Shown: positions 10,301 through 19,262, counted from the first letter of the stretch. The stretch: DNA of 64,000 nucleotides from Flavilitoribacter nigricans DSM 23189 = NBRC 102662 (GCF_002646595.1 NZ_PDUD01000004.1:1-64000); one strand, 5' to 3'. Notes: generated by a model not told the origin, from the letters alone. A program made the numbers and translations.

Positions 10301-10986
10301 GTATTCAACTCTTCTCCGGCAGTGTTCCAGATACTTACAGTATTTCCTTTTATGGTGACCAAAGAATCTCCGCCCGGAGAGAATGCAAAACGAAATCCTT
10401 TGATGATCTTTTCCACTTTACCTTCTGGATTCCAGAGCAGGATGGTATCTACACCGCTTCCGGCCGCGATATATTTACCGCTGTCGGGAGAAACTTCGAC
10501 ATCATAGACCCCGGCGCGTACATAATCTGTATGATTATCTAATTTCTGCAGCTCCTGACCTTCCAGGTTCCAGCGACGGGTAGTCTGGTCGTCGCTTCCC
10601 GTGACTATTTCATTTCCGTCCGGTGAAAAAGCTACGGTCAGAATTTCCGACCAGTGGCCTTCAAAAGTCTGTAATTCTTTACCGTCCAGGCTCCATAATT
10701 TGGCGGTTTTGTCCCGGCTGCCGGTCAGGATGTTTTTGCCTTTTGGCGAAAAAGCTACTGCAGTTACGCCCTCCTGATGGCCGCGGAGGGTTTTTAGTTG
10801 CCGGCCTTTACGGTCCCATAATATGGCCGTATTATCTTCGCTGCCGGTGAGGATGAGTTGTCCGTCCGGAGAATAAGCCACTGCACTGATATAACTGGCG
10901 TGCCCTTTAGGTACCATCAGTTCAGGTCGTTGGGCCTGAATGACCAGAGGGAGGAGCAGGGGTAAAAGATAAAATAAACGTTTCAT
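7384..10986 (-). CDS. Secreted WD40 caspase-like (C14) protein with full propellers
   Basis: 1200 residues. A signal peptide (MKRLFYLLPLLLPLVIQAQ) is followed by about 14 WD40 blades over residues 25-620, enough for two propellers, most with the 41-residue pattern GH...VAFSPDG...ILTGS.D.TA.LWDL.G. The linker has YRYWEPGLLQKILGFS and FVNGKEV. The caspase-like domain starts near residue 804, with His in YLSGHGKTYG near 899 and Cys in IIDACNSGKVV near 959. The shared C-terminal domain ends with DDPERLV. It has the most canonical repeats of the four complete paralogues and is the closest to the partial gene at 1-706. Bacterial WD40-caspase fusions are known; their biological role is mostly undefined. 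Confidence 0.94.
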   Translation of the reverse strand: MKRLFYLLPLLLPLVIQAQRPELMVPKGHASYISAVAYSPDGQLILTGSEDNTAILWDRKGRQLKTLRGHQEGVTAVAFSPKGKNILTGSRDKTAKLWSLDGKELQTFEGHWSEILTVAFSPDGNEIVTGSDDQTTRRWNLEGQELQKLDNHTDYVRAGVYDVEVSPDSGKYIAAGSGVDTILLWNPEGKVEKIIKGFRFAFSPGGDSLVTIKGNTVSIWNTAGEELNTFQGHTQRIKDVAFAPDGEHILTASEDRTAILWDLNGTAVQTFRGHEHHLSTVAFSPDGQRVLTASLDKTARIWNLQGHPQATLRGYSPAISDFDLSNDGEKIVLGALDTTIRIFDLKENQLSGFPLQLGFDTDLGNVYDVEFSPDGNSVLTATPYPTLERYDMQGKVLNRFTTYAADYSGAPSATFSPKGDLVLIGGGSEDYFARTWDTNGEQKSVFEGHQYSISSVAFSPTGDTVLTGSSDKTAKLWDLEGHELVSLEGHEHFISTAVFSPDGKQILTGGFDQVAKLWNLDGTVERTFTGHTSWLNAVAFSPDQQQILTCSGDQTAKVWDLNGQELFTLRGHSNGVLFADYLQNGKYIITTSSDQTLRLWSPVNGEEIATFYFINDYDWVLTTPSGLFDASDGAMANMFYVDYSTGKYTVIALEQLKYRYWEPGLLQKILGFSNQPIRSVEGLDQIALYPDLSPSIEQDQLKIQIQERSGGIGILSVFVNGKEVARDINPQRQNQVSYDLSQAKKYLFHHPDSVNHIGLVAFNEAGWLKSNFIELEYRPAKSAKGEGDSSNSGWVGQSNPKMYVVSIGTSDYAAPGMNLKFANQDATSIALSMQSVGGNLFANGDSLEVYCLTTSTQDSTDLSGSSVHWQFANKENIKSTLELIKTRAKAEDILLVYLSGHGKTYGDGENAQFYYLTTSIASEDMIKVEDIRNKYTVSSDELTQWINQIAALKQVLIIDACNSGKVVENLTGGARNLNSSQILALDRMKDRTGMFVLSGSAADKVSYEASEYGQGLLTYSLLQGMVGVATRRTAVGDYVDVMKLFQYARNEVPRLAATINGIQTPMLGFPTTGASFDIGIVKDPGSILINKKKPVLIRSVFLNQTLLDDDLGLIELLEKKFREETERGKKADLIYVDTNQYPGAYSVKGLYTIKEGMISIRLKLFGNDEPQELNIDPTDDPERLVQNILKAVKKGIQETE

Positions 10987-11142
10987 GCTTTACTGGGTTT
11001 GGATTAGAGAAAGTTAGCACCTCCCATCTATTTTTAAATGGATAAGTTGTACCGCAAGCGTCGCTTAACCCAATTGCCGGAATCAGGAGCGATTGCTGGC
11101 AGGTAGCGACGGTTGTTGCAGTAGTGCATTTTCTAAGGCTTA

Positions 11143-14100
11143 TCAGTTGCTGCGCGCGGCCAGTACTTTCTTTACTTGCCTGATAATATACCGGACCAGT
11201 CGTTTGGGATCATTGGTTTCCGGAATCTCCAGGTTCACCGGATCTTTTCCATCTTTAAATAATTTAAGATCGATGCTGATGTTACCTCCATTGACCGTGT
11301 ACAGTCCCCCCAGGGAATAGGCGCCGGGAAGTTTGTTGAGATCAGCGTAGTTCAGGTTGCCGTCGCTGCCTTCTTCGGTTTCTTCCCGAAAGACCATTTC
11401 TATCAGTTCAACCAAATTCAGATCATCTTGTAGTTTGTCCTTATTCATCAGCAGGGAACGGATCAGGGTTGGTTTTTCCTTTCCGATAGGAATGTTGACG
11501 GTATTATTGAAAATACCGATGTCGAAACTTGCACCTGCTGCCGGAAAACCGAGCATGGGGGTCTGTATGCCATTAATGGTTGCGGCCAGACGCGGTACTT
11601 CATCCCGGGCGTGCTGGAACAGTTTCATGACATCAACATAGTCCCCGTCGGCAGTCCTTCGGGTTGCTACTCCTTTCATTCCCTGTAGGAGGGAATACGT
11701 AAGTAGCCCCTGCCCGTAAACGGTAGATTCATAACTCACCTTATCCGCCGCACTGCCGGAAAGCACAAACATGCCGGTGCGGTCCTTCATGCGATCCATG
11801 GCCCGGATCTGACTGGAATTCAGGGCCCGCGTATTCCCGGTGAGGTTTTCCACCACTTTTCCGGAATTGCAGGCGTCGATGATCAGGACCTGCTTGAGGG
11901 CCGGGATCTCGTTGATCCAATCGGTGAGTTCACCACTGGAGATGGTATACTGGTCGCGGACCTGTTTGTCGCTGATCATTCCTTCACTGGCCACACTGCC
12001 GGTGAGGTAATAGAATTGGGATTGTTCGGCACTGCCGTAGGTGAGGCCGTGCCCGGACAGGTATACCAGCAGGACGTCCTCCGCCTTGGCTTTCTTTTGG
12101 ATCACCTGCAGGGTGGCCCTGAAATTTTCTTTATTGGCAAGCTGCCAGCGGACGGGAGTGCCTTCCAGCCCGGTCGACCCGGCCGCCGCGGTGGTCAGCG
12201 CGTAGACTTCGATGCTGTCGCCGTTGGCAAACAGGTTGGCGCCTACCGCCTGCATGGCCCGGGCTATGGAGGTTGCGTCCTGGGTGGCATACTGGAGATC
12301 CAGTTGGGTGCCGCTGTAATCGGAAGTCCCAAGGGCGACCACGTACATTTTGGGGTTCAGCTTGCCCCGCCAGTTGGCACCGCCACTTGCGTTGCCTCTG
12401 CTCCAGGATGTCGGTTGGTAGGGTAGGGTGACCGCCCCGCTTTTTAGCCAGCCATCGCGATTGTAGACCCGCAGGCTGACCGTGTTGGTGCTGTCCGGGT
12501 GCCGGAAGAGGTAGTTTTGTTTTGGTCGCAGATCGTAGGTGATACTGGTTTGGCGTTGGGTGTTGGCATCCTGCTCGATCTCTTTACCGTTCATGAAAAT
12601 GCTGAGTGCGCCGATACCACCGGATCGTTCCCGGAGGTTTATCTTCAGCTGGTCGTCCTCAATGACTGCGTCAATTTCCGGATACAGGTCCACCTGCTCC
12701 AGGCCCGCTACCGAACGGATCGACTCGGAAGAATAGCCCAGGAGCTTTTGCAGTATGCCGGGCTCGTAGTACCGGCTTTTCAATTGTTCCAGTTCGATGA
12801 TCTCCGATCGGTCGCCCTCAAGGATCTTGTAGAACATCAGCTCCATCGCCCGGGGCGAGGCATCGAACATGCGGTTGGGCGTCATAACCACCCAGTCTTC
12901 GCTGGCCAGATTGATCAGGGTGGCCATCAGCCCCCCTTTTTCGAGGTTCCAGAGTTTGACCGTCCCGTCCTGAGCATTGGTCATCGAAAGAAACAGTGCA
13001 TTATTCTGCGGAGCGAACGCAAACCGGGTTACTGCATTGGGGTGTCCATCCAAACGCGTGAAACGACCGCTTTTTTGGTTGAAGACGGAAAATTCTCCGG
13101 TCCCATGACCAATAAGCAGATAATTTCCATCCGGCGAAAATGCCAAACCGGAGATCCCCAGGTTTATAGACACGGAAATCTGCTGACCCTGACCTTTTTC
13201 GATGTCCCAGAGGATGTTTGAGGTTTCCGCTCTCCGGGCCTCCAGAGAAGTCCAGAAAAAAATATGGTTTTTATCCGGAGAAAAAATCGCTCCTGCTATC
13301 GCATTCCCCGATTTCAGGATATCCCGGACACCGTTCAGGTCCCGAAGCTTGCGATCGCCATTCCCGTTCCACAATTCCAACTGATCGTTGGCACCCATCC
13401 GGACGCTCAGTTCCCCGTCTTCGGAAATCCCGAGCGCACCGTCGGGTAAGGAAACGCCTGGTCGCGGAGGCTGTTGCGGCTCGGAACGGACAATGCCGTT
13501 GACCAGATCCCAACTGCGGTGGCTTCCATCGCTGAGCCGGAAATGGAGCTGCCGGCCCTCCGGCCCGAATTCGGCGTGCTGCACGGCTGCGGTATAGGCT
13601 TTGAGAACGGTTTTTAACCGGCCGTTCCCGGCGTCGTGCAGGTAAATAGCTCCATCGGCTCCTCCCCGGGCCACCAACTGGGCGTTAGGGGAGAAAGTGG
13701 CCTGATTGAACACCAGACTTTCCGGCCGACTGCCGGGATCGATCAGATGGGTCGGCGGATAACGACTGAACAACGGCAGCAGCTTTTGGGATTCGATATG
13801 AAATAAGCCGGATTGCCCCCGGGAATCGGTGATCAACAGATGTGTACCGTCCGGACTGATGTCGTTGAGGTAAGTACCATCGGGCAGATTGACCCGGGCG
13901 TGAACGAGCCCGGTTTGCATCTGCCAGATGGTAAATTGCCGGCCCGCCGGCCCGTCCGGACTGCCGAATAAGTACGCTCCGCTACTATTAATGGCTATGA
14001 TCGGGCTCAGTCCGGCAAAAGTGACGGGCGGAGCGGACCGTTCCTCCCAAATGCCGTGGAGGCTCATCTGGTCGCCGGAGCGCTGGTAATAGTGGATGCC

Positions 14101-14649
14101 GTCGGGGCAAAAACCATAATGTTCCGCACCGACCCCGTTGGTGAAATAGACCACCTGGCCGGAACCGGAAAACCTGATCTGGGTGACGGACTGCAATTCA
14201 CCCTGGTAATCCCGCGCGGGAGGACCGGAAGGCGCTCCATTTAAGTCGTTCAGCAAACTGTTCAGGTCCGATTCGACGGGCTTGGGACTAAGATCATTCC
14301 CATCCCAGAAATTATTGCTTTCCAGGTTCCAGATCCAGTTGTACCAGTTGCCGGTCATGGAGCCGGAAAAATAAGTGACAAGGTTTTGTTCCGGAAATAG
14401 GAATAAGTTTCGCAGGAAGGGCGCAGCGGAGATCTCCGGAGAGGTCTTGAGCAACTTCCCGCTTCGAACATCCCAGAGTTTCATGGTATTGTCCATGGAA
14501 CTGGATACCAGATACCGGCCATCCGCAGAAAACCGCAGACCGGTGATGGCTCCGGTATGGCCGAGATTTAACCCCAGTTCCGCAAGTTGAGCGCATACCA
14601 GAACGGGCAGGCACAGTAGTGCCACTAGTGCAAATAATTTACTGGGCAT
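11143..14649 (-). CDS. Secreted WD40 caspase-like (C14) protein
   Basis: 1168 residues with a signal peptide ending near VLVCAQ. The first WD40 blade is clear (GHTGAITGLRFSADGRYLVS); further blades near residues 280-350 and 480-570 are degenerate, and a long non-repeat insert (about 90-260) is special to this paralogue. The linker has SRYYEPGILQKLLGYS and an FMNGKEI Ig-like segment. The caspase-like domain starts near residue 767 (KMYVVALGTSDY), with His in YLSGHGLTYG near 867 and Cys in IIDACNSGKVV near 925. The common C-terminal domain ends with NDPKRLV. It is the first caspase-like gene of the run, 45 bp after the FecR-like gene. Confidence 0.92.
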   Translation of the reverse strand: MPSKLFALVALLCLPVLVCAQLAELGLNLGHTGAITGLRFSADGRYLVSSSMDNTMKLWDVRSGKLLKTSPEISAAPFLRNLFLFPEQNLVTYFSGSMTGNWYNWIWNLESNNFWDGNDLSPKPVESDLNSLLNDLNGAPSGPPARDYQGELQSVTQIRFSGSGQVVYFTNGVGAEHYGFCPDGIHYYQRSGDQMSLHGIWEERSAPPVTFAGLSPIIAINSSGAYLFGSPDGPAGRQFTIWQMQTGLVHARVNLPDGTYLNDISPDGTHLLITDSRGQSGLFHIESQKLLPLFSRYPPTHLIDPGSRPESLVFNQATFSPNAQLVARGGADGAIYLHDAGNGRLKTVLKAYTAAVQHAEFGPEGRQLHFRLSDGSHRSWDLVNGIVRSEPQQPPRPGVSLPDGALGISEDGELSVRMGANDQLELWNGNGDRKLRDLNGVRDILKSGNAIAGAIFSPDKNHIFFWTSLEARRAETSNILWDIEKGQGQQISVSINLGISGLAFSPDGNYLLIGHGTGEFSVFNQKSGRFTRLDGHPNAVTRFAFAPQNNALFLSMTNAQDGTVKLWNLEKGGLMATLINLASEDWVVMTPNRMFDASPRAMELMFYKILEGDRSEIIELEQLKSRYYEPGILQKLLGYSSESIRSVAGLEQVDLYPEIDAVIEDDQLKINLRERSGGIGALSIFMNGKEIEQDANTQRQTSITYDLRPKQNYLFRHPDSTNTVSLRVYNRDGWLKSGAVTLPYQPTSWSRGNASGGANWRGKLNPKMYVVALGTSDYSGTQLDLQYATQDATSIARAMQAVGANLFANGDSIEVYALTTAAAGSTGLEGTPVRWQLANKENFRATLQVIQKKAKAEDVLLVYLSGHGLTYGSAEQSQFYYLTGSVASEGMISDKQVRDQYTISSGELTDWINEIPALKQVLIIDACNSGKVVENLTGNTRALNSSQIRAMDRMKDRTGMFVLSGSAADKVSYESTVYGQGLLTYSLLQGMKGVATRRTADGDYVDVMKLFQHARDEVPRLAATINGIQTPMLGFPAAGASFDIGIFNNTVNIPIGKEKPTLIRSLLMNKDKLQDDLNLVELIEMVFREETEEGSDGNLNYADLNKLPGAYSLGGLYTVNGGNISIDLKLFKDGKDPVNLEIPETNDPKRLVRYIIRQVKKVLAARSN

Positions 14650-14694
14650 GAGTTTCTTTTTGGAGACAATGGAAGAAAAAAGTTCAACGCTCGG

Positions 14695-15642
14695 CTATTC
14701 GATCATATCGTACCGCCAGCGGAACGATTCGTAAAGCAACTGAGCCAGTTGATTCTTTTTGTTTTTCCGCGCTGCGGTTGCCAGGCGATCGTAGGCTTCG
14801 GCCAAAAATCCGGCCTGTTCCAGTACACTGGCTTCCATCAGCATTTTGGCCGCCGGATCACCCGTTTGGTACATACCGGAGGACCGCAGACTTCTCTGGA
14901 GTTCGGACAATTCCGCGGGAGCGGCGTAGACAAAACTGATGTTTGGCGTATTCAATTCCGGGTCTTCCAGAGCGCTTACCTGCCACTTGTAGGTCTTGCC
15001 GTTTTCTAGGCGATAGTCAGTAGAGTTGAGGTCCAGGTCAAATCCTTTTACTTCCTGCTGCCAGAGCACTTCGTCATCCGACGAACGCAGCGTAAAGCGA
15101 AATTTCTTCAGTTTGCGTTCCGGATCGTCCAGTTTCCAGCTGAAGCCCAGTTCGCTGCCGCTGACTTTACCTCCGGTGGGTTGCAGCCGGATGATCTCGT
15201 ATTCTTTGTTACCGTGGCCGTCCTTTTCCAGTTTGCTGGGCGGTGGTGGCGGTGGGTCGCCGGCTTCCGCAAAACCCGAGCGGACCTGGAAATAGGGGTT
15301 GAGAGCTTCGTCGACCTGCCCGCTCATGAGTTCAGCCAGGTCGTTTTCACGGAACAGGCTGACATTGCCGGTAATCGCGGCGACGTTCTGCTCGCCGCTG
15401 GTGTTGACCACCGCGTACTCTTCATCGTAAAAAATACCGACGGTCGCTCCCGGATAGATCTTCAGGGTGCCTCCCGGAGCCAGTTCCGTGCCGGGCTGGA
15501 TCTTTTCGAGTTTGGCATTTTCACTGGCAGCATATTTCACTTTACCGGTGATGCTGTACACTACGGGAACCTGATCGTTTTGTGCGGGTAGAGCGAGATG
15601 GATGGTAAAAAATAGAACAAAGAGCCAGATTAGCTTTTTCAT
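14695..15642 (-). CDS. Secreted FecR-like protein
   Basis: 315 residues from the chosen ATG at 15640-15642 (MKKLIWLFVLFF), which gives a proper signal peptide ending at LALPAQ. An upstream in-frame Met at 15702 would overlap the M48 gene and bury the signal, so it was not used. Residues about 25-130 resemble the FecR-type beta domain (ITGKVKY...PGTELAPGGTLKIYPGATVGI). A six-Pro linker follows, then an Ig/FN3-like segment (about 155-245) and a helical TPR-like tail. It sits between the M48 gene (32 bp gap) and the first caspase-like gene (45 bp gap). FecR-domain proteins often accompany caspase/CHAT-type genes in Bacteroidota; here it may be a scaffold or sensor in the envelope (inference). 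Confidence 0.75.
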   Translation of the reverse strand: MKKLIWLFVLFFTIHLALPAQNDQVPVVYSITGKVKYAASENAKLEKIQPGTELAPGGTLKIYPGATVGIFYDEEYAVVNTSGEQNVAAITGNVSLFRENDLAELMSGQVDEALNPYFQVRSGFAEAGDPPPPPPSKLEKDGHGNKEYEIIRLQPTGGKVSGSELGFSWKLDDPERKLKKFRFTLRSSDDEVLWQQEVKGFDLDLNSTDYRLENGKTYKWQVSALEDPELNTPNISFVYAAPAELSELQRSLRSSGMYQTGDPAAKMLMEASVLEQAGFLAEAYDRLATAARKNKKNQLAQLLYESFRWRYDMIE

Positions 15643-15674
15643 AGCTGAAGTTTTAGAAGGTAATGGCGATATGT

Positions 15675-17309
15675 TTACAGTTTTGTTGAGTAGACGATCC
15701 ATTGCTGTAGTTGATTTTGGTCATTTAAGAGAAAGAGTAGGTGCTGTTCGGGATAAGACAGGCAACGCCCCGCCGGCAGTTCCAGGGTCTTGGGCGGATC
15801 CCCGTAGGCCCGCAGGATCTCGTGGGCCTGATCCCCGAGCCGGATGCCCTTCTGGGTAGCGCCCTCGTAATTGGGCATAGTCTGGTGGAACAGCGCATAC
15901 TCCCCTTCGCTGACGTAGTGGATCAACAGCTCCGACTGTTCCAGATTTTGTCGGCCGCAGATGACCTCGTTCGGCAGTTCGGAAGTGATGGTGAACTGTG
16001 GCTCCGCCAGCACATCTTCTAAAATCACCTCCTCAATAGTTTCCACTCCGGTAGCGGGTTTGGTCGCGATCACCGGTGGTGCCGGCGGTCCCTGAATGCG
16101 GGCCAGATTGGCCTGGGCCAGGGCGCGATTGCCGGGCAGAGCCAGCGTAAACTGGGTGCGGGCCTCATCGATCTTATCCTGGAGGGCATTGATGATCCCC
16201 AGTGCGATCTGGGCGTCGGCGGACTGTTTGAAACTAGCGGATTGCTGACTTAGCGCCAGGGCCTTACTGGCAAAATAAGTAGCGTCCAGCCAGGCTTCCC
16301 GCAAGGTGTATACAATGGCGAGATTCAGATAGCCGATCGGCTTTTCCGGAGCCAGTTCGATGGCATTCTTCAACCAGCTTTCAGCGTGCCGGAGCAGTTC
16401 TGCTTTTTTTTGATCCGCATCGTGGATCTCGCGGGTGTTCAGGCCGTCCAGTCGGCTACCCAGATCCAGTTCCAGCGGAAAGGCGTACGGCAATTTCAAG
16501 GGGTCGGTCAGGTGAATGGCACCTAGACAGGCATTGACCCCGGCATTATTATAGACCTCATAACTCTGAAAATCCGTCAAGATGTTTTGGTAGTATTGAT
16601 CGGCAGTGGCGTGGGCTTCGAGCAGGGTCAGCAGATTGGCCATCAGGTAAACGTTGTGGAGTTTCCGGAGCCTTTCGGCCGTACTGGCGCTGGTGATCAG
16701 CCGTTCTTCCAGGTTGGGATAACCTTCGATCGCAGCGGGCAGGTCGTAAGCTTCGTAGGCCTGTTTGAGGAATTTATCAAAAACATTGTAGGTATTGTAG
16801 CCGGCGGAGATCGCCAGAATACCACCCAGGTAGTCGGCCTGGACTTCAAATTTCAGTCCTTCGTTCAGCTCGCCGATCTTGGTGCTGATGTCCAGCTTTT
16901 TATTGGCGCTGACAAAACTCCGGCTCCAGTCGTGATTTTCGTAGTAGTGGGTGATCTCATGGGCCAGCAGGGCCGCCATAGCGTTGAGGGAGTCGGCTCC
17001 CATCCGGGTACATACATCGTAGGCCGTTTCCTCCAGTCCGATCTCCGTAGTGAAGGGATTCATCCAGGCTACGTAGCGCTCACCCGCGTTCATGACGAAC
17101 TTCGGTACGGGCTTCCGGCTATCTCCCCGGGCCTGAATGAGCTGGTCGTAGAGGTGTTTGGCCGTTTCGTATTTATGGTCCCGGATCTCTTTGGGTAGCG
17201 CCCGGGAGCGACCGTTCTGCACGAATGCAAATAAACTGTCCTGGGCAAAGGTAGAACTACTGGTTACCACGCAAAGGATAAATACGACCGTTCGCAATAA
17301 GACGCTCAT
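15675..17309 (-). CDS. Secreted M48-type metallopeptidase with TPR repeats
   Basis: 544 residues. A signal peptide ends at STFAQ. The zinc motif HExxH is seen as LLAHEITHYY near residue 115, with the probable third ligand in FEVQADYLGGI near 150, as in peptidase family M48. TPR-like helices cover about 200-400. The last 90 residues carry a small domain (GIRLGDQAHEILRAYGDPP...LSYPEQHLLFLL) that looks like a BamE/SmpA-type fold. The HExxH plus downstream Glu make it likely active. It is the first gene of the minus-strand run that leads through FecR into the caspase-like genes, so it may process or quality-control those envelope proteins (inference). Confidence 0.85.
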   Translation of the reverse strand: MSVLLRTVVFILCVVTSSSTFAQDSLFAFVQNGRSRALPKEIRDHKYETAKHLYDQLIQARGDSRKPVPKFVMNAGERYVAWMNPFTTEIGLEETAYDVCTRMGADSLNAMAALLAHEITHYYENHDWSRSFVSANKKLDISTKIGELNEGLKFEVQADYLGGILAISAGYNTYNVFDKFLKQAYEAYDLPAAIEGYPNLEERLITSASTAERLRKLHNVYLMANLLTLLEAHATADQYYQNILTDFQSYEVYNNAGVNACLGAIHLTDPLKLPYAFPLELDLGSRLDGLNTREIHDADQKKAELLRHAESWLKNAIELAPEKPIGYLNLAIVYTLREAWLDATYFASKALALSQQSASFKQSADAQIALGIINALQDKIDEARTQFTLALPGNRALAQANLARIQGPPAPPVIATKPATGVETIEEVILEDVLAEPQFTITSELPNEVICGRQNLEQSELLIHYVSEGEYALFHQTMPNYEGATQKGIRLGDQAHEILRAYGDPPKTLELPAGRCLSYPEQHLLFLLNDQNQLQQWIVYSTKL

Positions 17310-17596
17310 AGCAAGGATGCTTTATGATTTAATGGGCATAATCCGGCAGGAAGTGTAAGTGTCTTCTGCCGTAAGGACTACTGATTACATTTAGAACCGG
17401 AGAAAAAGGTTACCTTTTTCAGCCTTGCCAAATATAAAGTTCTACAGGGTCGTAGCGATCATTTCAATAAAAAAAAAGAGCGGACTGTTGAAGAGGGGAA
17501 CTGCTTACTGGGCTGTACATTTTTTTGAGTGATGCAAACCGAACTGTTAAAATTCCTATATTGGAAAATTAATAAAAAATACTTAAATCCCAAGCA

Positions 17597-19120
17597 ATGA
17601 GAAACTTCTTGATGGCAGTAATTCTAATTTTTGCTCCAATTATCCTTGCTGCTCAGGATCTCCACATTTACTACGATGTCTACAAGGATTCTATTTTCTA
17701 CAAAAAAAATGGCCAGACGGTGGAAAGGGCCCAGTTGAAGAAGGGAGCCAATGCCGTTTTGCACATTGTGAATTACAATGACTACATCTACGATGTGATG
17801 GTCAGCACGGAGTCGGAAAACTACGAGATCCCTTCTTCCGGCATGGGTAAAATGTTCGGTGGCGGTGGAATGGGGGATGCCTTCCGGGAATTAGGAGACG
17901 CAGCGGGCAATTTCGGGATATCGGGATTCGGCCTGGAGGCCAATTCCCTGACCGATGAACGCGAAGGGGCGGTGGAATACGAAAGCACGGTTTCCCTGGA
18001 AGCGATCCGGCTGAGCAAAAGATTTGAAACGGTCCTGGAGGATATGGCCGACATCGAGAATGATATTGAGGAACTGGGGGAAGACATTGAAGAAAAGATC
18101 CAGAATCAGCAGTTTGCGTCCTTCAAAAAAGACCAGGTCTACCAGCTGCGCACCAATCCCAATCTTTCGGCGAATATGATTAAAAAGATCTCCATGGATT
18201 ACATGGAGCAGGTGCTGGATATTGAAAGGGGAGAAGATTTCGACCTGGAGAAACTCTTTGAGAAATCGGACCCCAAAAAGGTGATCGGATCCACGGTGAA
18301 GGATTACAAGACCGAAACGACCCGCCTGGAAGGCAAATTCGCGGAACTGTCCTCCATCGCCCAGCTGCTCTTCGCTTTCGAAATGCCGGGTACGGATAAG
18401 GCCACCTTTGAAAGTGCCTTCACCCGGGCGGCCCAACGGCAGGAAGCTTACCAGGAAAAGGTAGCGACCATGGAGGCACAGATCAACGATATTCAAAAGT
18501 TAGATATCCAGGAGTTTGCGGATCTCCGCTACATATACGAGGAGATGAAGGATCATCGCTTCGAAAAAACGATCACCCTCAAACCGGAAGACGATCTGAC
18601 CAAGATCAAGATCAATCTCGTACCCGTGGATTCGGCTCTGATAAAAGGATTGAAACCCAAATCCCTTTCCAATCTGGAAGTGGAGACCTTCGGGGGGCTC
18701 AAGATCAACGCCAGCGTAGGTATCAGTTTTGCCGGCTTTTTCAAGCGACCGCAGAAGTATTACGCCCGCGACGGTCGGATCTTTGCCGATGATCTGGATT
18801 CATTCACACCCATCATCACTTCTTTCATTCACTTCCATCCGCAAAGTAAAAAGCAGGTATCGCTCGGTGGTGCCTTCGGTATCGGCATCGGGCTCGGCAC
18901 GGAGAACTCGGGCCTGCAAAACTACTTCCTGGGCCCCAGCATAATTGTCGGAAAACGCCAGCGAATCGTATTCACTACCGGTTTTATGACGGGCAAACTC
19001 AACCGGATCTCCCAGGGCTACCAGGTAGGCGACGCCTACGACCAGGACCTCATCCCCACCAAATCAGTATACGAACTGGGCGGGTTCCTGGGCATTTCCT
19101 TCAACTTTATGGGGGGGTGA
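17597..19120 (+). CDS. Secreted protein with coiled coil and probable beta-barrel C-terminus
   Basis: 507 residues, not recognised as a named family. A signal peptide (MRNFLMAVILIFAPIILAAQ) is followed by a small beta domain, a Gly-rich loop (MFGGGGMGDAF), an acidic helical stretch at about 135-175 (DIENDIEELGEDIEEKI) with heptad character, and more helices to about 330. From about 365 on the sequence alternates polar and hydrophobic residues with many Gly and aromatics and ends in LGGFLGISFNFMGG, as outer-membrane beta-barrels do. It is transcribed divergently from the M48-FecR-caspase run, 287 bp away, and could be its outer-membrane partner. That link rests on position only. Confidence 0.8.
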   Translation: MRNFLMAVILIFAPIILAAQDLHIYYDVYKDSIFYKKNGQTVERAQLKKGANAVLHIVNYNDYIYDVMVSTESENYEIPSSGMGKMFGGGGMGDAFRELGDAAGNFGISGFGLEANSLTDEREGAVEYESTVSLEAIRLSKRFETVLEDMADIENDIEELGEDIEEKIQNQQFASFKKDQVYQLRTNPNLSANMIKKISMDYMEQVLDIERGEDFDLEKLFEKSDPKKVIGSTVKDYKTETTRLEGKFAELSSIAQLLFAFEMPGTDKATFESAFTRAAQRQEAYQEKVATMEAQINDIQKLDIQEFADLRYIYEEMKDHRFEKTITLKPEDDLTKIKINLVPVDSALIKGLKPKSLSNLEVETFGGLKINASVGISFAGFFKRPQKYYARDGRIFADDLDSFTPIITSFIHFHPQSKKQVSLGGAFGIGIGLGTENSGLQNYFLGPSIIVGKRQRIVFTTGFMTGKLNRISQGYQVGDAYDQDLIPTKSVYELGGFLGISFNFMGG

Positions 19121-19122
19121 TT

Positions 19123-19180
19123 GTGTTGGGGTGTGTTAAAGTGTTAAAGTGTTAAAGTGTTAAAGTGTTGGAGTGTTGAG
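19123..19180. repeat. 8-bp tandem array (GTGTTAAA units)
   Basis: Seven units follow GTGTTRRR: one GTGTTGGG, a 2-bp slip, four exact GTGTTAAA (33-40, 41-48, 49-56, 57-64), then GTGTTGGA and GTGTTGAG. The array starts two bases after the stop codon of the 507-residue gene. The same octamer family recurs at 24172-24203. Confidence 0.9.
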
Positions 19181-19262
19181 GAACGAGCCATTTTGCTAAA
19201 AATCAAATCATCACTATCCGACCAATTCTGATGAGACACAGTCTACAGCACAACCCAGGAAT

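Noticed and set aside
17310-17596. Promoter pair in the divergent region beside the caspase run
   Set aside because: A TATATTGG-like box near 17559 was seen, but the spacing to a TTG element is wrong, so no promoter is claimed.
19123-19180. CRISPR-like array
   Set aside because: The 8-bp units are directly adjacent without spacers, and no cas genes are present.
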